Shown here in pieces: positions 1 through 11,659 of a DNA stretch of 64,000 nucleotides; the stretch's first letter is position 1, and each line of letters opens with the position of its first letter. The notes under the pieces are model-generated. The model worked only from the letters and a program-made list of their open reading frames with translations. It had not been told where the DNA came from and did not search any database. The DNA comes from Xiphydria camelus (lineage: Eukaryota; Arthropoda; Insecta; Hymenoptera; Xiphydriidae): assembly GCA_963678675.1 (NCBI GenBank), contig OY783198.1:14678311-14742310 (forward strand). Direction: 5' to 3'. The translations under genes and the position numbers were made by a program.

Positions 1-40
1 GCCTTCAGCGGTGCAATGCTTCGCTAGAGGGCTTCAAAAA

Positions 41-480
41 CTGCAGAATAGAATAAAAAATGTCGGAATCGAGCAAAGCCAAACCTTTTTTTAATTTGGT
101 TATGTAGACCATAAATAGTCATAAAAAACTTGTCTGGCATCATTCCGATGGTGTAAAAGCTTTCTGTTTGACCAACGAACACTGCAGAATAGAATCTAAA
201 ATGTCTGAGTCGAGCAAAGCCAAACCTTTTTTAATTTGGTTATGTAGACTATAAATAGTCATAAAAAAAACTTGTCTAGCATCATTCCGATGGTGCAGAA
301 GCTTTCTGTTTGACCAACGCAGAATAGAATCTAAAATGTCTGAGTCGAGCAAAGCCAAACCTTTTTTAATTTGGTTATGTAGACTATAAATAGTCATAAA
401 AAACTTGTCTGGCATAATTCAGATGGTGCAAAAGCTTTCTGTTTGACCAACGAACACTGCAGAATAGAATCTAAAATGTT
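41..480. repeat. Tandem repeat, about 137-141 bp unit
   Basis: Units begin with the phrase CTGCAGAATAGAATCTAAAA (copies near 41, 182, 319 and 457) and repeat the same order of motifs: AAAGCCAAACC, TATGTAGAC, ATAAATAGTCAT, and TTTCTGTTTGACCAACG. The third unit lacks a few bases at its start and the fourth decays after about 480. Short ORFs through it only reflect the repeat. The array probably continues left of the window. Confidence 0.85.
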
Positions 481-696
481 AAGTCAAGCAAAGGTAAACC
501 TTGTTTTATATGTTTATTTAGACCATAAATAATTTTTAAAAAATTGTCTTAAAAAATTGGCATAATTCTGACGGTAAAAAAGTTGTCTAGCAAGCGATTA
601 AAGTAGTGCGCGCGACGTCGGTCGCTGCTGTACGCAAATCCTGGCTGTATGCTAAAAAAAATACTTCTGTTCGAAACAATTTTAACCCTTCGTTAC

Positions 697-828
697 TTAG
701 GGCCGGTTTTACCAACAGGTATAAACGCGGTATAGCGCTATACTGAGAATAACCATAAGGCTTATTGCTGGTTATTCTCAGTATAGCGCTATACCGCGTT
801 TATACCGTGTTGGTAAAACCGGCCCTTA
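697..828. mobile_element. Hairpin MITE with TTA target duplication
   Basis: A near-perfect inverted repeat whose arms begin GGGCCGGTTTTACCAACA and meet around 758-770. TTA flanks it on both sides (697-699 and 826-828), the duplication typical of PIF/Harbinger. There is no coding capacity. Confidence 0.85.
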
Positions 829-910
829 CGTGGGTTTTTGAAACATAAAAGATCACCTGGGGTGTACCCTACACCCCAGCTATACAGGCAAACCTGAGTG
901 TACATGGTGG

Positions 911-1220
911 TTTCACACACAGACGGTTTTCAGACGGCGCTGTTTAAAATACCAATGGGCAAGAAAAGGAAATAAACCTGCCGTAAATACGGCAAGTGTG
1001 AAAGCTTCCAAGTAATTCAGTAGTCGACTGAACAGTTCGTGCCGTTTAAACGGTAACGGCGGCCGTGAAATCCAGTGGGAAGCCACGGCGACATCACACG
1101 GCAAAGATTTGCCGTATACACGGTTACGGTGCGTGTGAAAGCACTCGATAGCTCTGTGTCCTTTTGCCGTTTAAACGGCGCCGAATGGACGGTCGCTGTG
1201 TAAGTGTGAAACGGGCCTAA
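911..1220. mobile_element. Partial MITE of the GGCCCGTTTCACAC family
   Basis: Shares the motifs TTTCACACACAG, ACGGCGC and GTGAAACGGGCC with the MITE that hosts the Harbinger element at 39713-43851. The right end GTGAAACGGGCC is followed by TAA (1218-1220). The left end is diverged. The stretch GTGTAAGTGTGAAACGGG is an empty-site equivalent of the Harbinger insertion at 39.8 kb. Confidence 0.65.
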
Positions 1221-1477
1221 CGGTGCACCGCACATCGCACCGCGCTTCACACAGCCCTTAAAGGTATGTTCATAACGGCGCACCGCACATCGCACCGCCC
1301 ATAGCGAGGTAAATAAGCGCATGTAAACCATGCCACGTGCGAAGCGAAGGGCTATGCGCCGTTGTGATCGAGTCCATTTATTTACTCGGGCCTATTTACC
1401 ACGCTTGGGAAAGGCGGTGCGCCATTATGAAGATTCCTTTAAGGGCTGTGCGAGGTGCGGTGCGCCGGCCGTTGCGC
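1221..1477. repeat. Inverted repeat, MITE-like
   Basis: The left arm (about 1221-1265, with GCACCGCACATCGCACCG and CACAGCCCTTAAAGG) is inverted at about 1434-1477 (CCTTTAAGGGCTGTGCGAGG then TGCGGTGCGCC). A second partial copy of the left arm lies near 1278-1300. The termini are not clear. Confidence 0.6.
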
Positions 1478-1505
1478 CCGTTGTGGACGCAGACTAACGG
1501 GCCCT

Positions 1506-2429
1506 TTAGGCTGGCCGCATACTTACTACTATCGGATCCGATTGTCTGAAACGATTGTCGGATCCGGAAATCTGAAGTTCAAAATACTCTAAGTTTATAT
1601 GATCCTACCGCAAACTGCCGATCCGATGTCGGATCGGACGTCCGAGTCGGATGCAGGCCGAAGGCGTCCGACCGTCCTACCGACTATCGGAAGGCGCATT
1701 CTCTACGATTGTTTTTATATACTACGCAGCAAACATACGATTGTGTTTCGGCAAGCGCAACAGCGCCTCGATCCAGTTTTCCAATTTCAGGGAGGCACGG
1801 GCACCCTCTGTCTTTCGCTATCCTTGGACAAGTGACCACCGTACCCCTGCATCGCTAGTCGCCTTCCAAGTCAGTCGTCTCAAGATCAGTTGTGGTGTGT
1901 GAGAGTCGACTTTTGAATGCAAACTGATGAAATCATGTGTGTTCCGTCTCACGATAGACGGACATTACACATCATTTCGTACCGTTTGATATATCACGAC
2001 TACGAAAATACCTCGACATCTATAATTAATATCGCCATCAGCGAAGCATATACGAAGCGTACCGCAGAATATGTACAGTGCATTCAGCGTGTAAGCACCT
2101 AGACAAGGAATGTAAACATCTGGACACGGAAAGTTGGACTTTCCCGATCGAGCCTTCCGTTGGGTTGTTACCAAGAACGATTTACAGCCTTTTCACGGGC
2201 GTTTTTTAATGCCCGCAATTTCGAGTTTTCTTTCACGAGTCCCGCGCGTGACGAGGACTCGGTCCCTAATATCCTTGCGTCTCAATACCGTTTCCGACAA
2301 TCGGATCCGATAGTAGTAAGAGCACGCATGGCGCCTGACGCATTTTGTCGTATGTCTGCGGTAGTCTTCCGATCCGACAATCGTTTCAGACAGTCGGATC
2401 CGATAGTAGTAAGTATGCGGCCAGCCTTA
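1506..2429. mobile_element. TIR element, TTA duplication, non-coding
   Basis: The terminal arms GGCTGGCCGCATACTTACTA (from 1509) and their inverse (to 2426) are flanked by TTA (1506-1508, 2427-2429). The palindromic motif CGGATCCGA recurs near both ends and internally (about 1535, 1554, 2296, 2370, 2396). Short ORFs inside show no recognisable domain. Probably a non-autonomous Harbinger-like element. Confidence 0.75.
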
Positions 2430-2979
2430 AATTCACCGTCGGTGAACGGGTGCAAATATGCGCGACCGCTGACGCGACATAAAGAAGAGAAAGAGAGACA
2501 CCTACAGAGTATCGCCTGCCCCACGGCAACCCGTCGCAACGATCGATCGAATCGGCCACCGCGCGCTTATCTCGCGTGGGTGCAAAATATTTGTCGACGC
2601 ATTCTTCCGCCTTGTTTTTGTTTATCGCCGTGATCACCCTCCGCTCCCTTTCCCGCGTGGGCCACCACCGCTGCTTTTTCTCGAGAGTCCGCCCGCGACG
2701 CGTGTCGCCGTCGTCGGCCTACGCATTCTCGTCGAAAACGGTGCGGTCGGAATATTCTCGTCACCGTAGACAAAAAGTTCGCGCTATTTTCGAGCAAGGA
2801 TTCACCACGGAATGAGATCAGTGCGCTAAATTTACGGAACGGCGCGGCGGTCTCCCGAGAAGTGCCGTACGGCGTGCGTGGGTGACGGAGCGAGCGGGTG
2901 GGAGGGGCGAGCGTGGCTGGGTAGGGAGCATTGTGGGGGGAAAGACAGAGAAATGTAGGAGCACTGGTGCACAGTGGCG
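2430..2979. other. GC-rich unique-looking segment
   Basis: A CpG-rich stretch between two TIR elements. I see no recognisable gene, RNA or repeat; short ORFs on both strands lack domains. It may be host DNA. Confidence 0.4.
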
Positions 2980-3853
2980 TTAAGGCCCCTCTACACGTTG
3001 GCCAATGCATTGGCAAGCACGCTGGCCAATGCACATTGGCCAGCATGTAGACGGGGCTATTGGTGATATTGGCGGCATGGCACCAGCGTTGGCGGAGCTG
3101 GGCCAAGCGTTGGCGACCGATCCGTCGTGGTGTCGGTTTTTGAAGACAGATCAAAGGCGTTGGCTTTGGAGCTGGCGGACGTTGGTGTCGCGTCCACACG
3201 TTGGCCGCATTGGCCTAGTATGTGAATAGCTGTCGCATCCGAGGCGAAATTTGTATATTCATTTTGACATTTTGAAGACACTGCTAATTTTCATTGCACT
3301 AGCAGTATGTTCGATTTAAAAGAAGTGTTCACATGTCCATATTAAAATGGCACTGATTTTAATACTTCTGAGAGACTGTACATAATTCAATTTTCAGTAG
3401 TAGCAGGATCAAGTCAGTGTTTTAGAACGCAAAATTATACTCAATTTAACACCGATGTGTTAAAGATGTATGCGATCTATGTAAACTCCGCAAAAGCTAT
3501 AGGACTACTTTATAGGTCTGTTAAAAGAATTTAGTAATAAGATTATTTATATTTGTACGATAAGGATCAAGGGTTTGTCAACAATTAAAGTGACAAATAT
3601 ATTATTTATTTGCCAATTTTGCGGCTTCAAATTGTTGCAGTGCAGTTGTTCATATTGGCCTGTGTCGAAATAAACTGAATTCCATGTCCTTGCCAGTGCG
3701 TTGGCCAGCGCGCTGGCCAGCGTATTGGCGGACGCATTGGCGAGCGCATTGGCCAGCGTGTAGAGGAGTTTCCAATGTCCTTGCCAGTGCATTGGCGAGC
3801 ACGCTGGCCAACGCATTGGCGAGCGCATTGGCCAACGTGTAGAGGAGCCATTA
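2980..3853. mobile_element. TIR element with GGCCAACG subterminal array
   Basis: TTA (2980-2982, 3851-3853) flanks arms reading AGGCCCCTCTACACGTTGGC and TGGCTCCTCTACACGTTGGC. The right end holds two tandem copies (about 3685-3770 and 3778-3850) built from short GCATTGGCGAGCG / TTGGCCAGCG modules, and the left end has a shorter set. The AT-rich centre has no coding signal. The arrays look like repeated transposase-binding sites. Confidence 0.8.
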
Positions 3854-4169
3854 GCCGGACACGCTCCGCCGCACCGTGGAGAGTACCGTACGGGATACGC
3901 ACCTTAAGCTAGGAACGCACGGAGAGCTATACGCCTGTTGCGTATCTCGAAAGTGCGCCGAAAGCGCCGCGTAGTGGACAAGATTGGCACAAATGGGTTA
4001 CATTGTCAACCAATCAGGCCTTCCGGCTTGTGCTTATACAGGCAAACCTAAGTGTACATGTGACCACATGTATAGTCGTACGCCCCCGTGCCGTGTAACC
4101 CAGTACGGCACTTTTTGCTCACCAGGCGAGTAAGGCGGCGCCACCACCGATGCGCAACAGGCGTATACT

Positions 4170-4440
4170 ATAATATGAGTCGCTTGGTTTCAAAATCGGC
4201 CAACTTCAAGTAAGCAAATTTGTCAGGACTTCAAAAAATATGTACCATAGAAATGCAAGCATTAATTAATGCGATTCTTGGTACATATACCTAAATGTAT
4301 ATTGCTTCGGAACAACTAATTCATATGTGTATACAAAAAATTCTTGGAAGATTTTGCTGCATTATAATTTCTTAAATGGAGATGGCCGATTTTATCAAAT
4401 ACGGAGGTGGCCGATTATGAAACCAAACGACTCATATATA
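4170..4440. mobile_element. Short MITE with ATATGAG termini
   Basis: Inverted ends ATATGAGTCGCTTGGTTTCA (4173) and ATATGAGTCGTTTGGTTTCA (inverse, to 4437) are flanked by ATA on both sides (4170-4172, 4438-4440). GGCCGATTTT and GGCCGATTAT lie just inside. The terminus closely resembles that of the coding transposon 58 bp to the right, so this is a likely non-autonomous relative. Confidence 0.7.
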
Positions 4441-4855
4441 TTATTACAAAAATATCGCTCGACATTATAATGAAGGAGACAAAATGTACCGAACTATAAT
4501 ATGAGGCGCTCAGAGCTGAAGTGGATCAAGTCCATATATTATAGTTTTGAGAAAATAGAGGTTAAAGTTAATTAACACCGGTTGAATATTAAAGTGATTT
4601 AGATGTTAATTCTCTTGCTATTGTTTCAATATGAAAAGTAACTTAAATATTGGTGATAATATGAGAATTAAAAAATAATAATTAAGGTTGCAATTGAATT
4701 ATAAAGCGTAATTAACTGGACTTGATCCACTTTGGCCCTGAATCATTTTTCACATAAGGTCAATCAAATAAAAACGAAACAGAGATAACTGAAACTTTTT
4801 ATTAGTTTTACAACAAATGTATTAGAAAAATGAATAAAAAGTTAGGAATTATGTT

Positions 4856-7055
4856 CTAAATAATATCAAAGATAGGTTCGTCGTTATCTGACTCTGCATT
4901 TTCTCCATTCAGAGATGTTTGTGACCTAGTGGTAGTTTCTGTACGTAGCTTTTTGAAATGGGCGTGTGTGTTTGGGGGAAGAAATGGTAAAAGTGAAAGC
5001 ATATCTTTTTTCTTTGCGTCAGTAACAACTCTTGGTGTTTTGTACAGCGGCTCTTGATTATCAACAAATTTGGACTTTTTGGTGGACATACTTATTGTCG
5101 AAAAGGCAACATCTTCATTCAAGGTAGTCTTAAATTGCAATGTCCAAGGTTTCTCCCGCTCGAACCTTATCCACCTCATTTCCAACCATTTGACAGGATA
5201 GCCTTCATCAGTTTTTTTTCTGTTGACTATCATGTCTTCAAGCTTTTTGGTGGATAAAATTTCAGGTGTTGCTACTCTGACAACTACAAAAGGCTTCTTA
5301 GTCTTCGCTTTCTTGACCACATGAATCCAGTCTTCAGGGGTGAAGAGTTGAATGCATTTTCGTGACGCTGATTCTATTATTCCAAAATCTTGATCGTTAG
5401 GCAGGAATGAGTGACCAGAAACCAGAAATTTATGATCAACTGTTTTAATGCTCAACTGATTATCCAAGACCAAGTTCATCAATGTAGCGGCGACTTTGAT
5501 ATTTCGATTTTGGCCAGTACATGAGTCCGAGTAGAGAATAACATGTGTGTGGTTTGAAGCCTCTTGTCGAAGATGTTTGGCAAGCATACATGCTACTTCT
5601 TGGGATCCTCTTCCTCCTTCTGTCTCGTCCCATAAATGCATAAACCCATTGTCACTGTTAAAAGAATGGATTCCAAAATTATACACATACATATTCCGTT
5701 TATAGTATGCCAGAGATGTCGTTAGTTTTGGATATGGAAGAGCCTTCTGTAGGTCGAATGTTGCAACGTAACATTCTTCAGATGCAGCAGCTTTGTCATT
5801 TTTCAGAGATTGTCTAGCCTGCGAAGCTTTGGCCAAGTGCAGTTTTTTTTCTAATTCAAATGTTCCGCGCCGTTCCAAGTTATTTGTTTCAGCTAGTATC
5901 TTCAGTTGAAGTTCGTCACATCGACTACATGTATCTTTTGCAGGAACTTTAAAATGTAAATTGAACTTGGTAGAAAAAACATGATAGTAAAATTTTTGTT
6001 TCAAAGGTTGCTTTCCTTCACTGTGACATTTCTCAACATACAAGTCATACATTTTTCTGATATTTAAATCAGGGTGGAGATACTTCCTTTCAGGATTTTT
6101 TTTCCTGCTGTAATGGCTCTGATACGCTGGAAATGATTTGATATGGGCGACTATATCTGAATCGTCGAGTTTATTAGATGGCACATTTCTCCCACGCGAA
6201 TCAATCACAGCATTAATTTCAGTCTTTGATATACACCTGTAAACCCTACCATGGCTTAGCTGAAGGGTTCCAAGAAAATAATTTTTGCACACCGTTTGAG
6301 AATTGGCACCGTCCCTTAAGGTGTAGGAATACGAAACATTCTTTTCATTACCATTTCCATCTCGTATTCGTTTACGATCCACTGTGTGACTCATGACTGA
6401 ACTCCTAATATACACATTTTGCTTGCTGAAATCTCCCAACTTCCAGAACGATTCGAATATGCGCTTGCGTTCCTCCATAGTGAATTTTTGGTCACATTTC
6501 TTCTTACAATTACAAGGTGCATTTGTGAAACACTTTTTGGCAATTTCCTTACCCTTTGTTGAATGGTAAGCAAGTCCACTGTTTCTTAAATTTTGTCTTT
6601 TCCTTTTTTTCCAGGTATCTTCATTTTTCTTTCGTTTTCTACCCCTTTTTTTATTTGCCTGCTCATCTTCTTCAACAAGCCTACTTGGTTGAGCAAATGA
6701 CGTAGAAGCTACAGCTTCTTCCTCGGCTTCTTCCACCTGGCTTGCATCGGAGTTATCTATAATGAAAAAAAAAGTACAATAAAGTTTTATCGATAGGTTT
6801 TCATGTCCAAAATCACAAATTTCAGAATTAAGTGTGAACAACGTGGAAACAGCTTAAACTACCAAATCAATTCAGAAAAGATAACAATAAAAACAAGTCA
6901 CCAATTAAAAGAAATCCATTTAGAAAAGGTTATGTTGTATTAATTTGTTATTTTTATCATGCTTTACCTTCAGTTTCTGAAGTAGATGATCCATTCTGCG
7001 AAGGCACGTAGTCTGCTGATGAATCAGGAAAGTCCACAGATTTATCTAAATCCAT
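4856..7055 (-). CDS. Two-exon candidate transposase with DUF7869-like core
   Basis: Exon 1 runs 7055-6968 (ATG at 7055, donor GTAAAG) and exon 2 runs 6756-4856 (acceptor TTTCATTATAG). The splice joins in phase and gives 662 aa. In order: an acidic serine-rich N-terminus; a basic tract KKRGRKRKK near residue 65; a cysteine cluster CFTNAPCNCKKKC near 105-117; CSRC near 306; then a core with FDLQKALPYP (D364), WDETEGGRGSQE, YSDSCTGQNRN (D440) and HSFLPNDQDFGIIE (D486/E491). These motifs match the conserved pattern of DUF7869 proteins known from insects and other eukaryotes. The D...D...E/D spacing suggests an RNase H-fold nuclease, which is my inference. The position between TIRs with repeated subterminal motifs supports a transposase role. 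The frame has no stops or shifts. An unspliced reading from 6841 would replace the N-terminus with intron sequence. Confidence 0.75.
6757..6967 (-). other. Intron of the DUF7869-type gene
   Basis: The 211-nt AT-rich intron has donor GTAAAG and a pyrimidine-rich acceptor ending CATTATAG. Splicing restores an ATG-initiated acidic N-terminus, which supports the model. Confidence 0.7.
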
Positions 7056-8462
7056 TATTAGAACGCTTAATAACCAAATCACGTGCACAAATACACAAAC
7101 AAAAACAACGTGCTACGATATTGGACTTGATCCACTTAAGCACGGAAAAAACATGACAGTTTTTCTGGGCTAAACACAACTAATGCCATCTATTAGAGAA
7201 CAGCAGTAGTAGGGACTTAGTTCACTATGGCTCTGAAAAGATACACTAATAACGAGTAATAATCCGGGACTAACTCATTTTTTTATATTTTTGGACTTGA
7301 TCCACTTTAGCTCTGAGCGCCTCATATATAGCTATATCCGAGCGATATATTTTTACATGCCCTATAACGCTGGCTTGAGCGATATTTCACCAGGAAGCTA
7401 TACTATATATTATAGTATAGTTCTCCGTGCGTTCCTAGCTTTATGACGACTGAAAGACGATGCCTCGACGGCGACGTGAGTCGACTGAACGCTGCTGCTC
7501 TCCGCTGGCCGTTGAAACGCGTGTAAAGGCGCGTCTAAACGGGCAATATTTTTACTGCAATATTATGTGGCTGCAACAGAGTGGCCGGTAACATTGCCAG
7601 CAATACCAGCTACACTATGCAATTTAGGATAATATTTTTAGTATGTCCCGGCCATATATAGCTACACATTTTTGGTATCGCCGCAAGCATTTATATGTGT
7701 TGCAGGCAAGTTGCCGGACGATCGCTTGGCGAGCGAAAATGCTCTGCATAGTCCAGTCAAATTTCCGTTTAAATCGAAAATAGAGACATACGAGCGAAAA
7801 CTTGGGAAAAGGTGTGTTTAGATGTTATTAATGGAGGGAACATATTAAAAGAAAAATCACCAACCGGGTACGGCTGTAAAAAATTATTTATTGTTGAAAA
7901 AATCGGTTCTTCGCTAATATTTTGAAAACTACGTGACATATTGAAAAATAGTTAAAACAAAAGTTGTAGATAATAAAATTATCTACAAAAAAGCTATTAC
8001 ACTTTTTACCCTATCTTCAACGCCTAAGAAGCTAGGAGCTCCAGCTCCAGCTTCACCATGCGATGATCACCACTGACTACGCAAACTGTGCCAAACACCG
8101 TAGTGTCGCACCGTTCTCACTCACGTCGCCCTGACGTTTGTGTGCCCACGCTGCTGCAGTTGTTGCGAGTGTCAGTGAGACTGAGGGTTGCTCTTGGCGT
8201 TCCGGAGTAACTGTCCCGTTGCAGGGGTTTCGTAGCATCGCGACCATGAATATCTGCCAACCTAGTAGCCCAGGCAGTACCTCTGCATTATCTTATTTCC
8301 ATTAGCGTCTTTCCAGCGCCTCCTAGGTAAACGGTTCTACTTTTGGTTGATCAACGAAATTGATTAAATTTCATTGAACAGTGCTTTGAGAAACAAATTT
8401 TTGAAAATTGCGTCGCGTGAGCGTTCCAAGTGTCTGGGATTGGCGTACATTATATCATCAAT

Positions 8463-8545
8463 GCTTTGATAGCGCAACGGTCAAGTTGCCTGGCTGGAAG
8501 TCTTGAGGTCGTGGGTTCAATTCTTGTTGGGGTTTTTTTCTTTTT
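8463..8545 (+). repeat. tRNA-like module (A box, B box, poly-T)
   Basis: TAGCGCAACGG resembles a pol III A box. GGGTTCAATTC about 45 nt later resembles a B box. A run of T follows, as in pol III terminators. The T stem would be almost all wobble pairs and no proper acceptor stem forms, so this is a tRNA-derived or SINE-like fragment rather than a working tRNA. Confidence 0.4.
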
Positions 8546-9224
8546 TTTTATTAACTCTTTTTTTCATTTGATTGCAACTCCTTCTTGTTACAGAAAGTGG
8601 TTTACATTACCGAATAAAATAATAGTTTCAATGTTTTTCATAGTTTTCCATTATTTTCTTCCTCATTGAAGTGAACCAATATTATTTGTAAGAACAGTTG
8701 GAAACATCGTTGCATTTTTTTACTCTTACATTTCGTCATGGGAATTTTTAGCTGCCGAAGATTTTGTTCATGATTTTGGATGATAATTGTCGAAAAAACA
8801 TTTGAAGCACACCGTATTTTGACACCATGAGCATTTATTTTGACGAATGGAACATTGCCACACGCACATTTACACTTTAAAAGTGTTATGAGAAAGTAAA
8901 TTTTATTGTTTCATTCAGTGTTTCAAATGTTTTTTCGACAATTATCATCTAAAATCATGAACAAAATCCTCGGCAGCTGAAAATTCCTATAACGAAATGT
9001 AAGAGCAAAAAAATGCAACGAGGTTTCCAACTATTCATACAAATAATATTCTGCCCTGCTAAGGAAGTCGTATCTGCAAAAACATCGATTTTTCTTTTTT
9101 TGGCTATTTGAACATATCTATCTGATGCTTTATTACTGTGCCAAGTGTGTAAGGAGTACCTGCAGCTCTTATATATCAGCTAAAAACAAAAATCGGATGC
9201 GTTGCTACGAGCACGGCATGAAAC

Positions 9225-9466
9225 AATTGAGCCGTTGAAAATCAGAATGGTGTAAGTCACATTTCATGTAAGCTGAGATTATTTGACTGCAAAGTTAAGT
9301 ACAATTTTAAAAATCTGTCTAGATGATACAAACAGATATTTTAAATCGTAAATATCTGCTTTGTATCATCTAGACAGATTTTTCAAATTGTACTTAACTT
9401 TGCAGTCAAATAATCTCAGCTTACGTGAAATGTGACTTACACCATTCTGGTTTTCAACGGCTCAAT
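9225..9466. repeat. Central palindrome of the foldback
   Basis: Arms of about 110 bp (AATTGAGCCGTTGAAAA and inverse) meet around AAATCGTAAAT near 9345. They form the innermost stem of the larger palindrome. Confidence 0.85.
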
Positions 9467-9664
9467 TCAGAAAAACTGTTGTATTTTGTAATGTGTTAAA
9501 GTGTAGATACGACGTCCTGTCTTAGCACGGCAGTATTTGTTCACCTCAATGAGGAAGAAAAAAAATGTAAAACTATGAAAGAGAATTGAAACTATTATTG
9601 TATTCGATAATGTAAACCGCTTCCTATAACAAGAAGGGGTTGCAATCAAATGATAAAAAGAGTT

Positions 9665-9745
9665 AATAAAAAAAAGAAAAAAAAACCAACAAGAATTGAA
9701 CCCACGACATCGAGACCCCCAACCCGGCAACTTGACCGTTGCGCT
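9665..9745 (-). repeat. Second tRNA-like module
   Basis: Minus-strand copy of the A box, B box and poly-T arrangement seen at 8463, with several substitutions in the middle. It sits between the two long arms, so it is an extra copy and not a mirror partner. Confidence 0.4.
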
Positions 9746-10439
9746 ATCGAATCATTGGTGATGTAGTGTACGCCAATCCCAGACACTAGGAACACGCGCG
9801 CGACGCGATTTTCAAAAAAATGTTTCTCAAAGCACTGTTCAAGAGATGATTTTTTCTCATATATATGTTCAAATAGCCAAAAAAGAAAAAATCGATGTTT
9901 TTGCAGATACGACTTCCTTAGCAGGGCAGAATATTATTTGTATGAATAGTTGGAAACCTCGTTGCATTTTTTTGCTCTTACATTTCGTTATGGGAATTTT
10001 CAGCTGCCGAGGATTTTGTTCATGATTTTGGATGATAATTGTCGAAAAAACATTTGAAACACTGAATGAAACAATAAAATTTACTTTCTCATAACACTTT
10101 TAAAGTGTAAATGTGCGTGTGGCAATGTTCCATTCGTCAAAATAAATGCTCATGGTGTCAAAATACGGTGTGCTTCAAATGTTTTTTCGACAATTATCAT
10201 CCAAAATCATGAACAAAATCTTCGGCAGCTAAAAATTCCCATGACGAAATGTAAGAGTAAAAAATGCAACGATGTTTCCAACTGTTCTTACAAATAATAT
10301 TGGTTCACTTCAATAAGGAAGAAAATAATGGAAAACTATGAAAAACATTGAAACTATTATTTTATTCGGTAATGTAAACCACTTTCTGTAACAAGAAGGA
10401 GTTGCAATCAAATGAAAAAAAGAGTTAATAAAAAAAAAG

Positions 10440-10515
10440 AAAAAAAAAACCAACAAGAATTGAACCTTCCAGCCCGGCAACTTGACCGTTGCGCTATTGA
10501 AGCATTGATGATATA
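10440..10515 (-). repeat. Third tRNA-like module
   Basis: Mirror partner of the module at 8463, with about 18 bases missing between the A and B boxes. Confidence 0.4.
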
Positions 10516-11659
10516 ATGTACGCCAATCCCAGACACTTGGAACGCTCGAGCGACGCAATTTTCAAAAATTTGTTTCTCAAAGCACTGTTCAATGAAATTT
10601 AATCAATTTCGTTGATCAACCAAAAGTAGAACCGTTTAACTAGGAGGCGCTAGAAAGACGCTAATGGAAATAAGATAATGCAGAGGTACTGCCTGGGCTA
10701 CTAGGATGGCAGGTATTCATGGTCGCGATGCTACGAAATCCCTGCAACGGGACAGTTACTCCGGAACGCCGAGAGCAACCCTCAGTCTCACTGACACTCG
10801 CACAACTGCAGCAGCGCGGGCACACAAACGTCAGGGCGACGTGAGTGAGAACGGTGCGACACTATATATGTTTGGCACAGTTTGCGTAGTCAGTGGTGAT
10901 CATCGCATAAATCTCCTTCCTTTTCAAGTTAGCATATCTTGCAAACCAGGTGAGATACGTTGAATTGCTATGTATGTTTTTCTTCACAAACAATCCGAAA
11001 TAAATGATGGTATAATTAAAAAATTTTTTAATTGCAAATTTCTATGTAAATTCAAGCAATTAAAACTTTAAAAATCAATCATGTGTAAACAACAATGAAA
11101 AACAAAATTTGGTTTCACTAGGAAAAATGGTGAGATTTTTCTAAACAGGTTACAAGAAAGAAAATTGCAAAAATCTTAATTTTTGGATTTGTTATGAATA
11201 TTTGAACATTTCAACTCATCTGGAGGTCCTAGCTTCTTAGGCGTTGAAGATAGGGTAAAAAGTGTAATAGCTTTTTTGTAGATAATTTTATTATCTACAA
11301 CTTCTGTTTTAACTATTTTTCAATATGTCACGTAGTTTTCAAAATATTAGCGAAGAACCGATTTTTTCAACAATAAATAATTTTTTACAGCCGTACCCGG
11401 TTGGTGATTTTTCTTTTAATATGTTCCCTCCATTAATAACATTAAAACACACCTTTTCCCAAGTTTCCGCCCGTATGTCTCAATTTTCGATTTAAACGGA
11501 AATTTGACTGGACTATGCAATAGGGACCGTGCAAGGCGTTTAGGGCGCCATTCGAAAGCTGTTGTGCACCATAATGTGGAGGAATTTAACGAGCGCATAA
11601 AAGGCAATTACAATGAAAGTCCTTTTTTTAATAAAAATTACATATTTTTTTGTAAAATT

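Larger units (their letters stand above)
4496..7330 (-). mobile_element. Autonomous-looking transposon, DUF7869-type, 2.83 kb
   Basis: The ends are inverted ATATGAGGCGCTCAGAGCT (4499 and, inverted, 7327), flanked by ATA (4496-4498, 7328-7330). The 15-mer GGACTTGATCCACTT, or a close variant, recurs in the TIRs and subterminally: 4519-4533 inverted, 4718-4732, 7123-7137, a degraded copy at 7213-7227, and 7293-7307. This looks like a transposase-binding array. One two-exon gene fills the middle on the minus strand. Confidence 0.75.
3904..7443. mobile_element. Composite TIR element with TTA duplication hosting two nested transposons
   Basis: The ends AGCTAGGAACGCACGGAGA (3907) and their inverse (to 7440) are flanked by TTA at 3904-3906 and 7441-7443. 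Most of the 3.5 kb is two later insertions, at 4173-4437 and 4499-7327, both with ATATGAG ends. The residual element is only about 440 bp, so the original was a MITE. Confidence 0.8.
7753..11516. repeat. Hierarchical palindrome of about 3.8 kb (foldback)
   Basis: The sequence from 7753 to about 9110 reappears inverted from 11516 back to about 9870: for example GTCCAGTCAAATTTCCG at 7753, CTGACGTTTGTGTGCCC at 8131, and GATGATAATTGTCGAAAAAA at 8779. Smaller inverted repeats nest inside each arm (8735-8815 against 8918-9000) and in the centre (9225-9466). A transcript would fold into a very long hairpin. Confidence 0.85.

Noticed and set aside
41..480. CRISPR-like array
   Set aside because: Units are near-identical through their whole length with no unique spacers, and the context is eukaryotic.
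6391..6579. Minus-strand 62-aa ORF
   Set aside because: Alternative frame inside the DUF7869-type gene.
8463..10515. Functional tRNA genes
   Set aside because: The T stem would consist almost entirely of wobble pairs and no acceptor stem forms.
8430..10558. Three similar ORFs ending in FHYFLP-like sequence
   Set aside because: They arise from inverted copies of the same non-coding repeat and run through the T tracts.
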